Shown: positions 47,515 to 56,822, counted from the first letter of the stretch. The stretch is DNA of 64,000 nt from Psychrobacter sp. PL19 (GCF_017875835.1 NZ_JAGING010000001.1:1612001-1676000), one strand, 5' to 3'. Numbers and translations are program-made. The notes: generated by a model not told the origin, from the letters alone.

Positions 47515-48504
47515 ATGTACCAAGACCATATCGTCATTGATGGATTACAGTATAGCCATTGGGATCGTGACTATTTCAAAATGCTGCAAGCCAGCGGTAT
47601 TCACGCGGTACATGCCACCTTGGTCTATCACGAAGATTCACGGCAGACTTTGACCCGCTTCGCTGAATGGCATGCGCGCTTTGAGCAAAATTCAGACCTC
47701 ATTCTGCCTGTTTATTCAGTGTCTGATATTGAAACGGCAAAGCAACAGGGCAAAGTGGGTATCTTTTTTGGCGGGCAGAACTGTTCACCGATTGATGATG
47801 AGATTGGCCTTATTAGTGTGATGCGCCGCTTAGGTTTGCTCGTTATGCAACTGACTTATAACAATCAAAGCTTACTAGCAACCGGTTGCTATGAGCAGAA
47901 TGATTCCGGTGTTACTCGTTTTGGTCAGCAGGCGATCGCAGAGATGAATCGGGTCGGTATGATTATTGATATGTCGCACAGCGCTGAGTTCTCAACGCTT
48001 GAGGCAATCGAGATGTCCACGCGACCTATATGTATCAGTCATGCCAATCCGACTACTGCGCATGAAGCATTGCGTAATAAGTCTGATGCCGTTATCAGCG
48101 CTTTAACCAAGGCAGGCGGGCTATTAGGTTTCAGTCTATACCCGTTCCATTTGCCCAATGGTAGCGCTTGCACGCTTGCAGATTTCTGTAGGATGATTGC
48201 TGATTGTGCGGATAAGTATGGGGCTGAGCATTTAGCGATTGGTAGTGACTTGTGCCTCAATCAACCACAAGCAGTACTTGAGTGGATGCGTAATGGTCGT
48301 TGGTCAAAAGCGATGGACTATGGCGAAGGCAATGCCAATAATTCAGGCTGGCCGGATACGCTACCCTGGTTCGCTGGCAAGGACGGCATGGAGAATATCT
48401 ATAACGGACTGCTAAATCATGGTTTCAATGACCAGGATGCTGGAAAAATTATTGGTCAGAACTGGTTCAATTTTCTTGAGAGTGGTATAAAACCCGTCGC
48501 TTAA
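47515..48504 (+). CDS. M19 (renal dipeptidase-like) family protein with altered metal site
   Basis: 329 residues from ATG 47515 (MYQDHIVIDGLQYSHWD), which has AAAGGAA upstream; the open frame from 47428 is not supported. The M19 barrel is clear: IDMSHS (His155), ISHANP (His176) and AIGSDL (Asp245). But the canonical N-terminal H-x-D is L-x-Y (residues 11-13), and the bridging Glu of 'EGG' is Phe85 in FFGGQN. It may therefore hold one metal or none. A similar M19 variant lies in the dimethylglycine/betaine catabolic cluster of Pseudomonas, as I recall. Third gene of the run; role likely catabolic but not simple dipeptide cleavage. Confidence 0.82.
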   Translation: MYQDHIVIDGLQYSHWDRDYFKMLQASGIHAVHATLVYHEDSRQTLTRFAEWHARFEQNSDLILPVYSVSDIETAKQQGKVGIFFGGQNCSPIDDEIGLISVMRRLGLLVMQLTYNNQSLLATGCYEQNDSGVTRFGQQAIAEMNRVGMIIDMSHSAEFSTLEAIEMSTRPICISHANPTTAHEALRNKSDAVISALTKAGGLLGFSLYPFHLPNGSACTLADFCRMIADCADKYGAEHLAIGSDLCLNQPQAVLEWMRNGRWSKAMDYGEGNANNSGWPDTLPWFAGKDGMENIYNGLLNHGFNDQDAGKIIGQNWFNFLESGIKPVA

Positions 48505-48680
48505 AAACCTTTATGCTACAAGCATAGGCAGTATTCATTATTGTATAAGGTTAAAGGTCATTTAAAAGGTCATTTAGATCATCGAAAATTAACGTGTGGT
48601 CAGGCAAAGTAAGGCAAGGAAAAGCTGTTTAGATGCACCCCTAATTTAAATAATGTAACGCTATCATATGGAGCCACACC

Positions 48681-50363
48681 ATGGCCGATTTAAAGGGATT
48701 TAACCGAGACAATGAGCAAGGACGCTCGCATAATGCTGGTAAAGCAGGCGGCGCTTTGAATCCTGTAGAAGACACATCTGATACTTTAGGACTCAAAAAC
48801 CCTGCATTTTGGTACAGCGGCGGGTTTATTATCGCCTTTGTTCTTATGGCGATCTTTGCAGAAGAACAGCTAGCCCAAGTAGTCAATGCAGGCTTTGTTT
48901 GGTCAGCCAAAATCTTTGGCCCTTTTTGGCAAATCTTACTATTAGCGACTTTTATAATTGCTTTAGCAGTCGGGGCTGGCCGCACTGGGCGGGTTATTTT
49001 AGGTAATCTACCCAAGCCTGAAATGGACAACTTCAAATGGATGGCGATTTTATTTTGTACGCTACTGGCTGGTGGCGGCGTCTTTTGGGCAGCCGCTGAA
49101 CCCATTGCGCATTTCGTTTCAGCACCGCCTTTATATGGTGAATCAGCTGATCTACAACAAAGAGCGTTCAATGCGCTATCACAATCATTTATGCATTGGG
49201 GATTTTTAGCCTGGTCGATCGTCGGTAGCTTGACCGCCATTGTGGTTATGCACTTACATTATGACAAAGGCTTGCCGCTCAAACCTCGCACGCTTCTGTA
49301 CCCCATGTTTGGTGAACGGGTGCTTACCGGTCATACCGGCGCAATTATTGATGCTTGCTGTATCGTCGCGGTGGCTGCCGGTACTATCGGTCCCATTGGC
49401 TTTTTGGGTCTACAAACCAGCTATGCCCTCAACACCTTATTTGGTATTCCTGATACGTTTACCACTCAACTTATCATTATCATATTTGCTATTGCCCTTT
49501 ATACCCTCTCGGCGATTAGTGGGCTTGCGCGTGGTATGCAAATACTCAGTCGCTTTAACGTCATCCTAGCAGTAGCATTGATGTTATTTATTCTAATATT
49601 TGGGCCCACCAACTTTATTGTCAATGGCTATATTCAAGGTGTTGGCACTATGATCCATAACTTTATCCCGATGGCAACTTATCGCGGTGATGAAGGTTGG
49701 CTTGGTGGTTGGACGGTATTCTTTTGGGGTTGGTTCTTGGGTTATGGCCCGATGATGGCAATCTTTATTGCTCGTATCTCCCGTGGTCGTACCATTCGTC
49801 AGCTGATCACAACGGTCTGTATTATTGCCCCACTAGTCACTTGCTTTTGGTTCACGGTGGTTGGTGGTTCAGGCCTAGCATTTGAGATTGCCAATCCGGG
49901 TAGTGTCAGTACGGCTTTTGAAGGCTTTAACCTTCCTGGTGCGTTGTTAGCAATCACACAGCAGCTGCCGTTTCCTTTGATTACTTCCTTACTGTTTATC
50001 ATTTTGACCATGGTCTTTATTGTGACTACCGGTGATTCAATGACTTATACCATCAGTGTGGTTATCAGTGGTGAGCACGAGCCCAACGCTATGATTCGCA
50101 CCTTTTGGGGCATCATGATGGGGGTAACGGCTATCGTTCTAATCTCGCTTGGTGCAGGTGGCGTGACTGCTTTGCAATCCTTTATCGTCATTACCGCTGT
50201 GCCGGTGTCTTTTATTCTGCTTCCATCGTTGTGGAATGGCCCAAAAATTGCCCAGCAAATGGCTTACGACCAAGATCTTTATCGTCCTAACCGGGTCGAG
50301 ACTAATCATCGCATCGCTGAGGAAAAGCGTACCAAAGAAACCGTTACCAAAAAGATCGACTAA
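48681..50363 (+). CDS. BCCT-family transporter of the LysR-linked cluster
   Basis: 560 residues, about 12 membrane segments. It is only distantly related to the two tandem BCCT proteins. The signature is GGGVFWAAAEPIAHF instead of GIGLVYWGTAEPLYHF; the motif TVFFWGWFLGYGPMMAIFIA precedes RISRGRTIRQL. A 45-residue hydrophilic N-terminal tail precedes the first helix. Imports a trimethylammonium or similar zwitterion by family rule; the changed signature suggests a different substrate from the osmolyte-type copies. Fourth gene of the run, 176 bases after the M19 gene, with its start at ATG 48681. Confidence 0.92.
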   Translation: MADLKGFNRDNEQGRSHNAGKAGGALNPVEDTSDTLGLKNPAFWYSGGFIIAFVLMAIFAEEQLAQVVNAGFVWSAKIFGPFWQILLLATFIIALAVGAGRTGRVILGNLPKPEMDNFKWMAILFCTLLAGGGVFWAAAEPIAHFVSAPPLYGESADLQQRAFNALSQSFMHWGFLAWSIVGSLTAIVVMHLHYDKGLPLKPRTLLYPMFGERVLTGHTGAIIDACCIVAVAAGTIGPIGFLGLQTSYALNTLFGIPDTFTTQLIIIIFAIALYTLSAISGLARGMQILSRFNVILAVALMLFILIFGPTNFIVNGYIQGVGTMIHNFIPMATYRGDEGWLGGWTVFFWGWFLGYGPMMAIFIARISRGRTIRQLITTVCIIAPLVTCFWFTVVGGSGLAFEIANPGSVSTAFEGFNLPGALLAITQQLPFPLITSLLFIILTMVFIVTTGDSMTYTISVVISGEHEPNAMIRTFWGIMMGVTAIVLISLGAGGVTALQSFIVITAVPVSFILLPSLWNGPKIAQQMAYDQDLYRPNRVETNHRIAEEKRTKETVTKKID

Positions 50364-50467
50364 GCGAGTTATTAATATAGCCAATAATTTATTTGCCGAT
50401 TAACGCTATTAGCTACAGGCATCAAACAAGTTGTTGGCTTAACCCATTATTTAAGGTGGTAATTAAC

Positions 50468-52189
50468 ATGCAACACAGCCCATTAATCAATAATAATTCA
50501 GTCAATAACAAGCTAGACGCAGTCAGCTTACGTACCCCTGATTCTCGCACTCCGGATGTGGTGATGCATTCTGAGCGATTAGGTGCAATGCACCAAACCC
50601 GTATTAGCTTTGTGCGTACGTTACTGCGTAAAATTGACAAAGAGAGCTGGACGTTGAGCAAACATCTTTGGGATTTAGATAAAGATGGTTATGGGCAAGT
50701 TATTTATCGCTTACAAACCCCTGAACACGTTTATCACTTGGTGGTGTTCTGCAATCAGATCGCTGATGAGGAGCGTAATGATCGCGTGATTGCGCAAAAG
50801 TGGGACGTTACTTTTGCTCTAGTCTATGGCGAAATAGGCGAGGAGCTGCTGGCCAATCTAAAAGCCAACGTGCCGCTACAAGAAGCGGGCCGCAACTCTA
50901 ATATGGTCATGGTGCTCGCGCGTGCCAATAAAAGTGTCCGGGTTTTTGATCATATTGTCAGCTCGCTTGCCGATGGACAGCAGCCTGACCTTGATGTGTT
51001 GGCACAAGTGGGTTATATCCTGCGTACCACTGCGGTCTATGGCAACGGTAAATTTGGTATTTTTGACTTTAAGCCTTTAAATCATAGCGAAGATTTTAAC
51101 CAGTCTTTTCGCGCGCAGATGTGTGCGGTTTATTTGCTGCGAGAATTCAGCCTTGATTGGGTTGATTATTTGGCTGAGCAAAAGGGTGGCAGCAAGGCAG
51201 TCAGCTTACATCCAGAAATTAAGCGCTATTTAGGTATTGGTAATGCCACTGGCCTTGGTATGGCGCCTTATTTAATTAATCATCCTTGTGTTGTTGATCA
51301 ATGGCTAAGCGCTCGTGAAAGTGGGCTACAAGCGGTATTGGTTTGTGATATTGAACCTAAAAAAGTAGCAATATTTACAAACCTAACGAGCCGTGCGATT
51401 CAGCACTTCTCTGAAGTGGTGACTATTAACGAGCCACAAATCGTACTAAATAGTAGGGTGGTTAATGAGTTAACGGCGTTACAGAACAATCTCACAACTA
51501 AACTTGAAGCCTGCATCACTTGGGCGGATTTTTTACAGCGTAACGATCATCTGAGTTTTGAGAGCCAAGAGGTCATGATCTCTTGCCTGATGGAGCTTTA
51601 TCCTGAGCGCGTTGATCCATTTTCTGGGCAAGCCAATGCTGACGAGAGTATGTCGCTACCCAGTGGTAAGGTTGTTCAAGACCTTATCGCAGTATTAGAA
51701 GCGCGTTATCAGTGGGCAATCAGCATTGATTTTGCCGCAGTAGATAATGTCTATTGGTTTTGGTATCGCTCTGAGGATAAAGAGGAGCCAAGAATGGGCG
51801 TGCGTGGACAAGAACATGGCGATGACAAAGAGTTTCTATTGGATATTGGCAGACAAGCGAATAATTTGTACTTAGCATTACAACAAGCCGATTCGCAGCA
51901 ACTTCTTTCTGAATTTATATTAAGCCAGCCAAAGTATCGTTCAATTGCTCGGCGTGTCTGGACCATGGGCCATAAAAAAATGGGTGATATCCAGATTAAC
52001 GTGTTGCAAAAGACCGCATTACCGATGCATTTATTACGCTGTAAATTGTCTATGTTTGGTGCGACTAAGTTTGATCCTAGATCGGATCGCTGGGTACGAG
52101 TCACGCTATTCCAAGGGGCGCCTTTATTCAAGGAAGTACACAGTGATGAGTGGCTATTTCCTCTTTTACCAAAAATAAATAAGCTATAA
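50468..52189 (+). CDS. Unassigned 573-residue cytoplasmic protein of the LysR-linked cluster
   Basis: The start at ATG 50468 follows AAGGTGG by 8 bases; an upstream frame to 50393 is unsupported. No signal peptide or membrane segment. I recognise no family. Visible features are SFVRTLLRKI then WTLSKHLWDLDKDGYGQVIY near 35-70; a TAVYGNGKFGIFDF block near 200; GIGNATGLGMAPYLINHP near 260-280; and a C-terminal WRS-like WFWYRSEDKEEPR segment near 435. The invariant-looking Gly/Asn/Pro block suggests a catalytic or nucleotide-binding loop. It sits between the BCCT gene and a second unknown, in tight co-direction (55 bases to the next), so it is probably an enzyme of the same pathway. Confidence 0.8.
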   Translation: MQHSPLINNNSVNNKLDAVSLRTPDSRTPDVVMHSERLGAMHQTRISFVRTLLRKIDKESWTLSKHLWDLDKDGYGQVIYRLQTPEHVYHLVVFCNQIADEERNDRVIAQKWDVTFALVYGEIGEELLANLKANVPLQEAGRNSNMVMVLARANKSVRVFDHIVSSLADGQQPDLDVLAQVGYILRTTAVYGNGKFGIFDFKPLNHSEDFNQSFRAQMCAVYLLREFSLDWVDYLAEQKGGSKAVSLHPEIKRYLGIGNATGLGMAPYLINHPCVVDQWLSARESGLQAVLVCDIEPKKVAIFTNLTSRAIQHFSEVVTINEPQIVLNSRVVNELTALQNNLTTKLEACITWADFLQRNDHLSFESQEVMISCLMELYPERVDPFSGQANADESMSLPSGKVVQDLIAVLEARYQWAISIDFAAVDNVYWFWYRSEDKEEPRMGVRGQEHGDDKEFLLDIGRQANNLYLALQQADSQQLLSEFILSQPKYRSIARRVWTMGHKKMGDIQINVLQKTALPMHLLRCKLSMFGATKFDPRSDRWVRVTLFQGAPLFKEVHSDEWLFPLLPKINKL

Positions 52190-52244
52190 ATGCTGGATGG
52201 GCTGACACCATCACCTTCATAAGTGTCATAGAGAGGAGTAAGAC

Positions 52245-52970
52245 ATGATCGTATCGCATAATGAAATTGTAACGACAGTGAATAAAGCCTTTTTGGGCAT
52301 GCAGCGTGAAGTAGGTGAGGCTGATTTGATTGCTTCTATGGTGGCAGAGCTACAGATGGCGGGCCTCAATGGTATCTTACACTTTAATAATGCCAGTCCT
52401 TTTATCCTATCTGAACGTGATGTCGCTATTGATATAGTCTCACAAGGCGAGAGTGAAGTCCGCTTAGATCTACATGGCAGCAGTCTGGTCTGTCATCTAC
52501 CGGTAGTGATGGACTATGCCCTTGAAAAAATGGGCAAGCGCGATCATTTTAAAATCTATTTGCACAACTGTCACAATCGCTGGTTGGCCTATAGCGAGTT
52601 GGTAAATCTCGCTGCAAAAGGTATTGCTTGTCTGGCCAAATGGGATAATGGCAGCGCACCCAAGCATACAATATTTACTTTAGATAAAAGATTTGTTTAT
52701 CCTGATCTGTACTTTTTTAATGAGGTACAGAACAACTATAGTACTAATGATATGGTTATTGAGCTGTCGACCGCTAACTTTGATATCGAAAAAGACATTC
52801 AACATTTTGATCGTAAAGTATCAACAGATGAGCTGTTTGCAACCCATCAACGTGCATGGAAAGAAGGGATCTATGTCTGCGATGAGCAGTGGGCGACACT
52901 CAAAAAAAGTGCCGCTGCGATTTTGGTAGAAAATAGCGAGGCATCAAGTAAAGGGGCAGGGGGCGTATAG
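52245..52970 (+). CDS. Unassigned 241-residue protein (possibly DUF3726-like)
   Basis: Start at ATG 52245 behind AGAGGAG. The N terminus, HNEIVTTVNKAFLGMQREVG followed by EADLIASMVAEL, is helical and resembles the DUF3726 family of uncharacterised proteins, from memory. A central beta-rich part includes VRLDLHGSSLVCHLPVVMDY and the end is KESIYVCDEQW-like (KEGIYVCDEQWATLKKSAA). No catalytic motif, signal peptide or membrane helix. It ends the run, so it is a likely partner or chaperone of the 573-residue protein encoded 55 bases upstream. Family call uncertain. Confidence 0.75.
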   Translation: MIVSHNEIVTTVNKAFLGMQREVGEADLIASMVAELQMAGLNGILHFNNASPFILSERDVAIDIVSQGESEVRLDLHGSSLVCHLPVVMDYALEKMGKRDHFKIYLHNCHNRWLAYSELVNLAAKGIACLAKWDNGSAPKHTIFTLDKRFVYPDLYFFNEVQNNYSTNDMVIELSTANFDIEKDIQHFDRKVSTDELFATHQRAWKEGIYVCDEQWATLKKSAAAILVENSEASSKGAGGV

Positions 52971-53298
52971 ACTATAAAAGGGCTTTCAATAATGGGTCTA
53001 GAGCGATCTTAAGTATAGAATTTAATGATTTGAAAGTCTCAATGTATATGAATATGTACCTGGTAGCGACGTTAAGACATGCTCACAGGATGATAGGTTC
53101 ATAGCATGATAATTATTTATATTAAAATAGTATAAAAAAACAATTACATCAAACCTGAAACCCATCATACTACTGTGCTTGAATTAATCGTCTGCGACAA
53201 ACTCGTGGTAGAGCTGAATTTACAGCTTTCGACCCTATATTGGAATCATACTGTAGATTCAACGACCCACGTACGGACCTAATCATTAGGAATCTGAC
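52971..53298. other. Intergenic region after the LysR-linked cluster
   Basis: 328 bases, AT-rich. No terminator hairpin with a T-run was found after 52970, nor a repeat copy. Nothing else is identified. Confidence 0.45.
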
Positions 53299-54225
53299 AT
53301 GATTGTCCGGCACAAACCCAATGCCCTTAAGCTATTTTTTACCCTTCGTGGCTCTATCCTCCCGAAGATTTATCTCCAAATTTTGCTGATCACCTTGCTG
53401 AGTGCTGTAATAACCAGCATTCAGCATTGGTTTCCCAGTTTTTTCTCCTCCTATAGTACCGCTCCCTTCACTTTACTTGGGATTACTCTATCGCTGTTTC
53501 TTGGCTTTCGTAACAATGCGAGCTATCAACGTTGGTGGGAGGCTCGAGGCTTATGGGGCCAGCTGGTATTTGATGCCCGCAGCCTGACTCGGCAAGTACT
53601 CTCGTTTATGGATGAGGAGACTGAGAATGGACGGCACACCCAGCGGTGCATCATTCACCTTGCCATCGCTTTTACTCATGCACTTAGGCATCGACTTCGT
53701 GACACCTCGCCTTGGCAGGACGTCGATCGCTTTGTAGAGTCAGAACACCACCTCAGCATGCGTCAGGCGCAAAATTTGCCTGAATATTTAATGCGGCTGA
53801 TGGGCAAAACGCTTGGCTATAGTCGGCGTCAGCGTTTATTTTCGGAGCTTATGGTACAAAATATGGACGAACGTCTGACTTCTATGACTGTAGTTTTGGC
53901 TGCCTGCGAACGCATTCAGAATACGCCATTGCCGTTTGCTTATACGCTATTGGTACACCGTACTACTTATCTATATTGCTTTATGTTGCCTTTTGGCTTG
54001 GTGTCTTCTTTAGGCTGGGCGACTCCTTTAATTTGTGCTGTGATCGCCTATACTTTTTTTGGTCTAGACGCGCTCAGTGAAGAGCTAGAAGAGCCTTTTG
54101 GCTTGGCCGCTAACCATCTGCCACTTACCGCTTTGTCACGCACTATCGAAATCAATTTATTGGAAGCACTGGGAGAAACGGATCTGCCACCTGCTATTGT
54201 TTCTAAAGAGGGTTGGTTACAATAG
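53299..54225 (+). CDS. Bestrophin-family ion channel (YneE/UPF0187)
   Basis: 308 residues. The first helix begins ILPKIYLQILLITLLSAV; the family signature GITLSLFLGFRNNASYQRWW follows, with EARGLWGQLVFDARS. Paired C-terminal helices contain LPFGLVSSLGWATPLICAVI and the FFGLDALSEELEEPFG motif. Bacterial bestrophins form pentameric channels in the inner membrane, shown to pass cations for one Klebsiella homologue; family role here is unknown. Independent of the upstream cluster by a 328-base gap. The stop codon is the start of a 14-bp tandem repeat. Confidence 0.93.
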   Translation: MIVRHKPNALKLFFTLRGSILPKIYLQILLITLLSAVITSIQHWFPSFFSSYSTAPFTLLGITLSLFLGFRNNASYQRWWEARGLWGQLVFDARSLTRQVLSFMDEETENGRHTQRCIIHLAIAFTHALRHRLRDTSPWQDVDRFVESEHHLSMRQAQNLPEYLMRLMGKTLGYSRRQRLFSELMVQNMDERLTSMTVVLAACERIQNTPLPFAYTLLVHRTTYLYCFMLPFGLVSSLGWATPLICAVIAYTFFGLDALSEELEEPFGLAANHLPLTALSRTIEINLLEALGETDLPPAIVSKEGWLQ

Positions 54226-54260
54226 AAAGCCTGCAAGAGAAAGCCTGCAAGAGAAAGCCT
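54224..54260. repeat. 14-bp tandem repeat over the bestrophin gene stop codon
   Basis: AGAAAGCCTGCAAG occurs twice perfectly and then as AGAAAGCCT. The first unit begins within the TAG stop (54223-54225). Confidence 0.88.
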
Positions 54261-54381
54261 CTAGAAATGCTGAGCACAGCTTAGGGCTTATTGTTTCCAT
54301 GCATTCGAATAGACGAAAAATCTCTTATGCTTTATCTAGCATTGTTATACCACTACAAACTATCTGAAATTGGATAAGACG

Positions 54382-54771
54382 ATGATTCAAACTATTATCC
54401 ATTATTTTCTACATTTTGGCATGCCGCTGATTATCGCCTATATGTTCTTTCCTGACGACTATAAACGAGTCTATTTGATCCTATTAGCAACCATGTTGGT
54501 AGATTTAGACCATTTGTTAGCCACGCCTATCTTCTCACCCAATCGCTGTAGCATTAATTTTCATCCGCTCCATACTTATTATGCAATGGCAGTCTATACG
54601 GTTATGTTATTTTTGCCGAAGCCCTATAAAATAATTGGTTTAGGATTATTACTACATATGCTGACTGATTTAAATGATTGTGTAATGACCTATCTTAATT
54701 GTCCCCAGTGTTTGAATGAGGCTCCTGCCCGTGAATTAGTAGAGTGGTTTGTCAGAGCCACTAAGTTTTGA
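54382..54771 (+). CDS. DUF6122-like membrane protein
   Basis: 129 residues from ATG 54382; a TTG at 54370 is less likely. Four hydrophobic segments surround conserved polar motifs: LLATMLVDLDHLLATPIFSP, RCSINFHPLHTYYAM and LLLHMLTDLNDCVMTYL. The VDLDHLLA and FHPLH motifs and their acidic/His pattern match the DUF6122 family and resemble YdjM-type metal-dependent membrane hydrolases (LexA-regulated YdjM family). The catalytic role is unproven. Inner membrane. Confidence 0.72.
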   Translation: MIQTIIHYFLHFGMPLIIAYMFFPDDYKRVYLILLATMLVDLDHLLATPIFSPNRCSINFHPLHTYYAMAVYTVMLFLPKPYKIIGLGLLLHMLTDLNDCVMTYLNCPQCLNEAPARELVEWFVRATKF

Positions 54772-54842
54772 CACAACTGTGACTACGTCGTTTAGCTTCT
54801 CTTTCATAAATTGGCCCCTTCAAGAACTTCCAGAAGTGGCGT

Positions 54843-55020
54843 GTATAGTTCACTATTCAATGCCAATCAAATATTCGCTACAATATGACCATAGTTGTTG
54901 GGATATTAGTAGGTGCGCCACTGGTATAAACCTTTCTTGCGTACTGTCCGCAAGCGTGACAGAGGCCGCAAAAGTTCATTCCAGTCGCACTGTATCTTGC
55001 TTAAATTGAATCGACTATGA
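54843..55020. repeat. Interspersed repeat, subfamily B, extended copy
   Basis: GTATAGTTCACT at the left and ATTGAATCGACTATGA at the right; inside are GCGCCACTGGTATAAA and CGTGACAGAGGCCGCAAAAG. It corresponds to the reverse complement of 18860-19012 but is about 25 bp longer, through extra sequence near 54860-54905. Confidence 0.85.
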
Positions 55021-55107
55021 TATTAAGCTTTATACTTTTTATAACTCATTTTGATAGACCTAGCAGCAAAAGTAATGTTCAAAAAACAAAGCTTTTTATC
55101 AAGTCGT

Positions 55108-55521
55108 TTAGTCACGCTTGGGCGGTACGGAATAGGTGCCAACAACATGTGCGACCAAGTCGCTAGAGCCTTCTGAGTACAAAGAAACCTCGCCTACCAT
55201 TAGCGTACGTCCTGCTTTTATTAGGGTGCAGTCAGCAATAATACGTGCTTCCGCTGATGGTTTACGCAAAAAATTGATGGTAAGGCTTGTCGTCACGGTC
55301 AACGGTACAATACCAATTTTACCAAGTATCGCGACATAGATTGCTACATCAGCAATGCTCATTAATAGGGGGCCGGAAACCGTGCCACCAGGACGCAGCT
55401 CTTCTATACCAATACCATGCGATAAGATCGCACCATTATCACCTACTGCCTCAACCATGAATTTAGCTTGTGGAAACTCTAATGCCATAAAGGCAACAAT
55501 CTCTTCTTTGCTTGCAGACAT
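55108..55521 (-). CDS. PaaI-family acyl-CoA thioesterase
   Basis: 137 residues from ATG 55521, which has AGGAG at good spacing; a GTG two codons upstream is less likely. Single hot-dog fold: ELRPGGTVSGPLLMSIADVA, TVTTSLTINFLRKP and VGEVSLYSEGS. The 'R.GGtvsGp.l...aD.A' helix carries the catalytic acid region. It hydrolyses acyl-CoA esters, often aromatic or short chain. Cytoplasmic and transcribed alone. No paa genes are near, so the substrate is open. Confidence 0.87.
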   Translation of the reverse strand: MSASKEEIVAFMALEFPQAKFMVEAVGDNGAILSHGIGIEELRPGGTVSGPLLMSIADVAIYVAILGKIGIVPLTVTTSLTINFLRKPSAEARIIADCTLIKAGRTLMVGEVSLYSEGSSDLVAHVVGTYSVPPKRD

Positions 55522-55898
55522 ATACACTCCTGAAATTTAATTGTCTTTGTTGTTAACTACCTATTTTTCTCATTGAGGTTCATCAAGTTGTTAATGTCTC
55601 GTTGAATCCTGATAGCAGCTTGCTATTTGAAGCGTTTAAAGGGCTTATCTGGTTTGTAGGATAGTCTACGGTATGGTTTGACGCTAGCTTATTCTATATT
55701 CTAGCTTATCCTATAAAGGTACCTTTTACTTGATTGATTTGACTGGTAGGTATTCTTTGTCCTTCAAAGCTCTATAAATCGTTAGTTGTTATAGTGATGT
55801 AATAACAGCAGGGTCGAAGGTAACTGGCAGATGTCATTGGTATGAGATTCAGCTATAGTAAATATTTATATAAACCAATTAAAATAAAGAGATTGATA
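55522..55898. other. Divergent intergenic region
   Basis: About 377 bases between the PaaI gene and a lipoprotein gene. It contains a short imperfect repeat (CTAGCTTATTCTATATT/CTAGCTTATCCTATA) near 55683-55715. No gene or RNA recognised. Confidence 0.4.
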
Positions 55899-56600
55899 AT
55901 GAAAAAATTAGGATTGTGTATTGCGCTCGGACTGAGCTTAGGCGCTTGTGCTGGTGGTATAAATAGTGGAACAATGACGGGTAACGTAAACCAGAATAAC
56001 GTTGTCACTCAGTATCCCGTTGAGACCGCGATGCTTAATATTTATGTCAAAGAGCGTAGCCAAAAGTTAATGGCGGTAGTAGGCAACCAAAATGTATTAG
56101 CAGACATTAAAGTCACGCCTAAAGGCAGCATGGTGTTCAATAATAAACAGGTACAAGGTACCGAAATAAACACGATCACCAAGTCAAACAATCAAGTCAT
56201 TAATCAATCAGTGGTTATCAATTATTTTACTCTAAAGCCATTAGTATTCCAGGGTTTTACTGATAGTTCAGGTGAGTATTCGCTATCGACTCAAACGACC
56301 ACTATCCCCAAACTGGCTAAGGTCGGCGATTCTAGTCCGTTGATAACTGAGACCGTATATAGCGACAGCAGCAAACGTAAGAAGATAGGCATGTATAGCC
56401 AAGACTGGTCTTTGACGCGAGATACTAATAACACGGCATGGTTCTGTATTAATAGCTCAGAAAACACCTTGTTAGCTTTTGATCCTAATGGTGCATCAGT
56501 AGAGTGCTACAAAATTAATGCAAAAGGCGACATCTTGGATAGCAGGCTAACTATTAAAGGGCCTGAGGGTGTTGGGACGATAAACTTTACCAGTAGATAG
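55899..56600 (+). CDS. Predicted lipoprotein of unknown function
   Basis: 233 residues from ATG 55899 (MKKLGLCIALGLSLGACAGG), with lipobox LGAC at Cys17. The longer open frame to 55842 would put 19 residues before the signal sequence and is rejected. The mature part is beta-rich and asparagine-rich, with strand repeats such as VVINYFTLKPLVFQGFTDSS. No family recognised; beta-sandwich folding and outer-membrane location are guesses. A terminator follows. Confidence 0.7.
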   Translation: MKKLGLCIALGLSLGACAGGINSGTMTGNVNQNNVVTQYPVETAMLNIYVKERSQKLMAVVGNQNVLADIKVTPKGSMVFNNKQVQGTEINTITKSNNQVINQSVVINYFTLKPLVFQGFTDSSGEYSLSTQTTTIPKLAKVGDSSPLITETVYSDSSKRKKIGMYSQDWSLTRDTNNTAWFCINSSENTLLAFDPNGASVECYKINAKGDILDSRLTIKGPEGVGTINFTSR

Positions 56601-56638
56601 CTAGTGATTTAAAGTTTTTTCGATAGATTACTAATAAA

Positions 56639-56677
56639 TAAACCCACTCAATAATAAATATTGCGTGGGTTTTTTGG
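56639..56677 (+). terminator. Rho-independent terminator after the lipoprotein gene
   Basis: AAACCCAC (56640-56647) pairs with GTGGGTTT (56665-56672), extended by CAATA/TATTG; six T follow. Confidence 0.87.
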
Positions 56678-56822
56678 TTTGGTAGCTTCATAAAAGAGCT
56701 AATAAGTCCAAATATGTCCGTTTCACTGGCTTTGAGTCGCCATTAAGAACAAAGAGCATTACCACTATTTTCACTAAGGGTAAGAATTGGGGTAGCTTTT
56801 TCAAGCCATCACAAAATACACG

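Noticed and set aside
44354..48504. Assignment of the cluster to hydroxyproline catabolism
   Set aside because: The aldehyde dehydrogenase would fit, but hydroxyproline epimerase, D-hydroxyproline oxidase and deaminase genes are absent.
48641..49240. 199-residue minus-strand frame
   Set aside because: Antisense to the BCCT gene, no ribosome site or recognisable domain.
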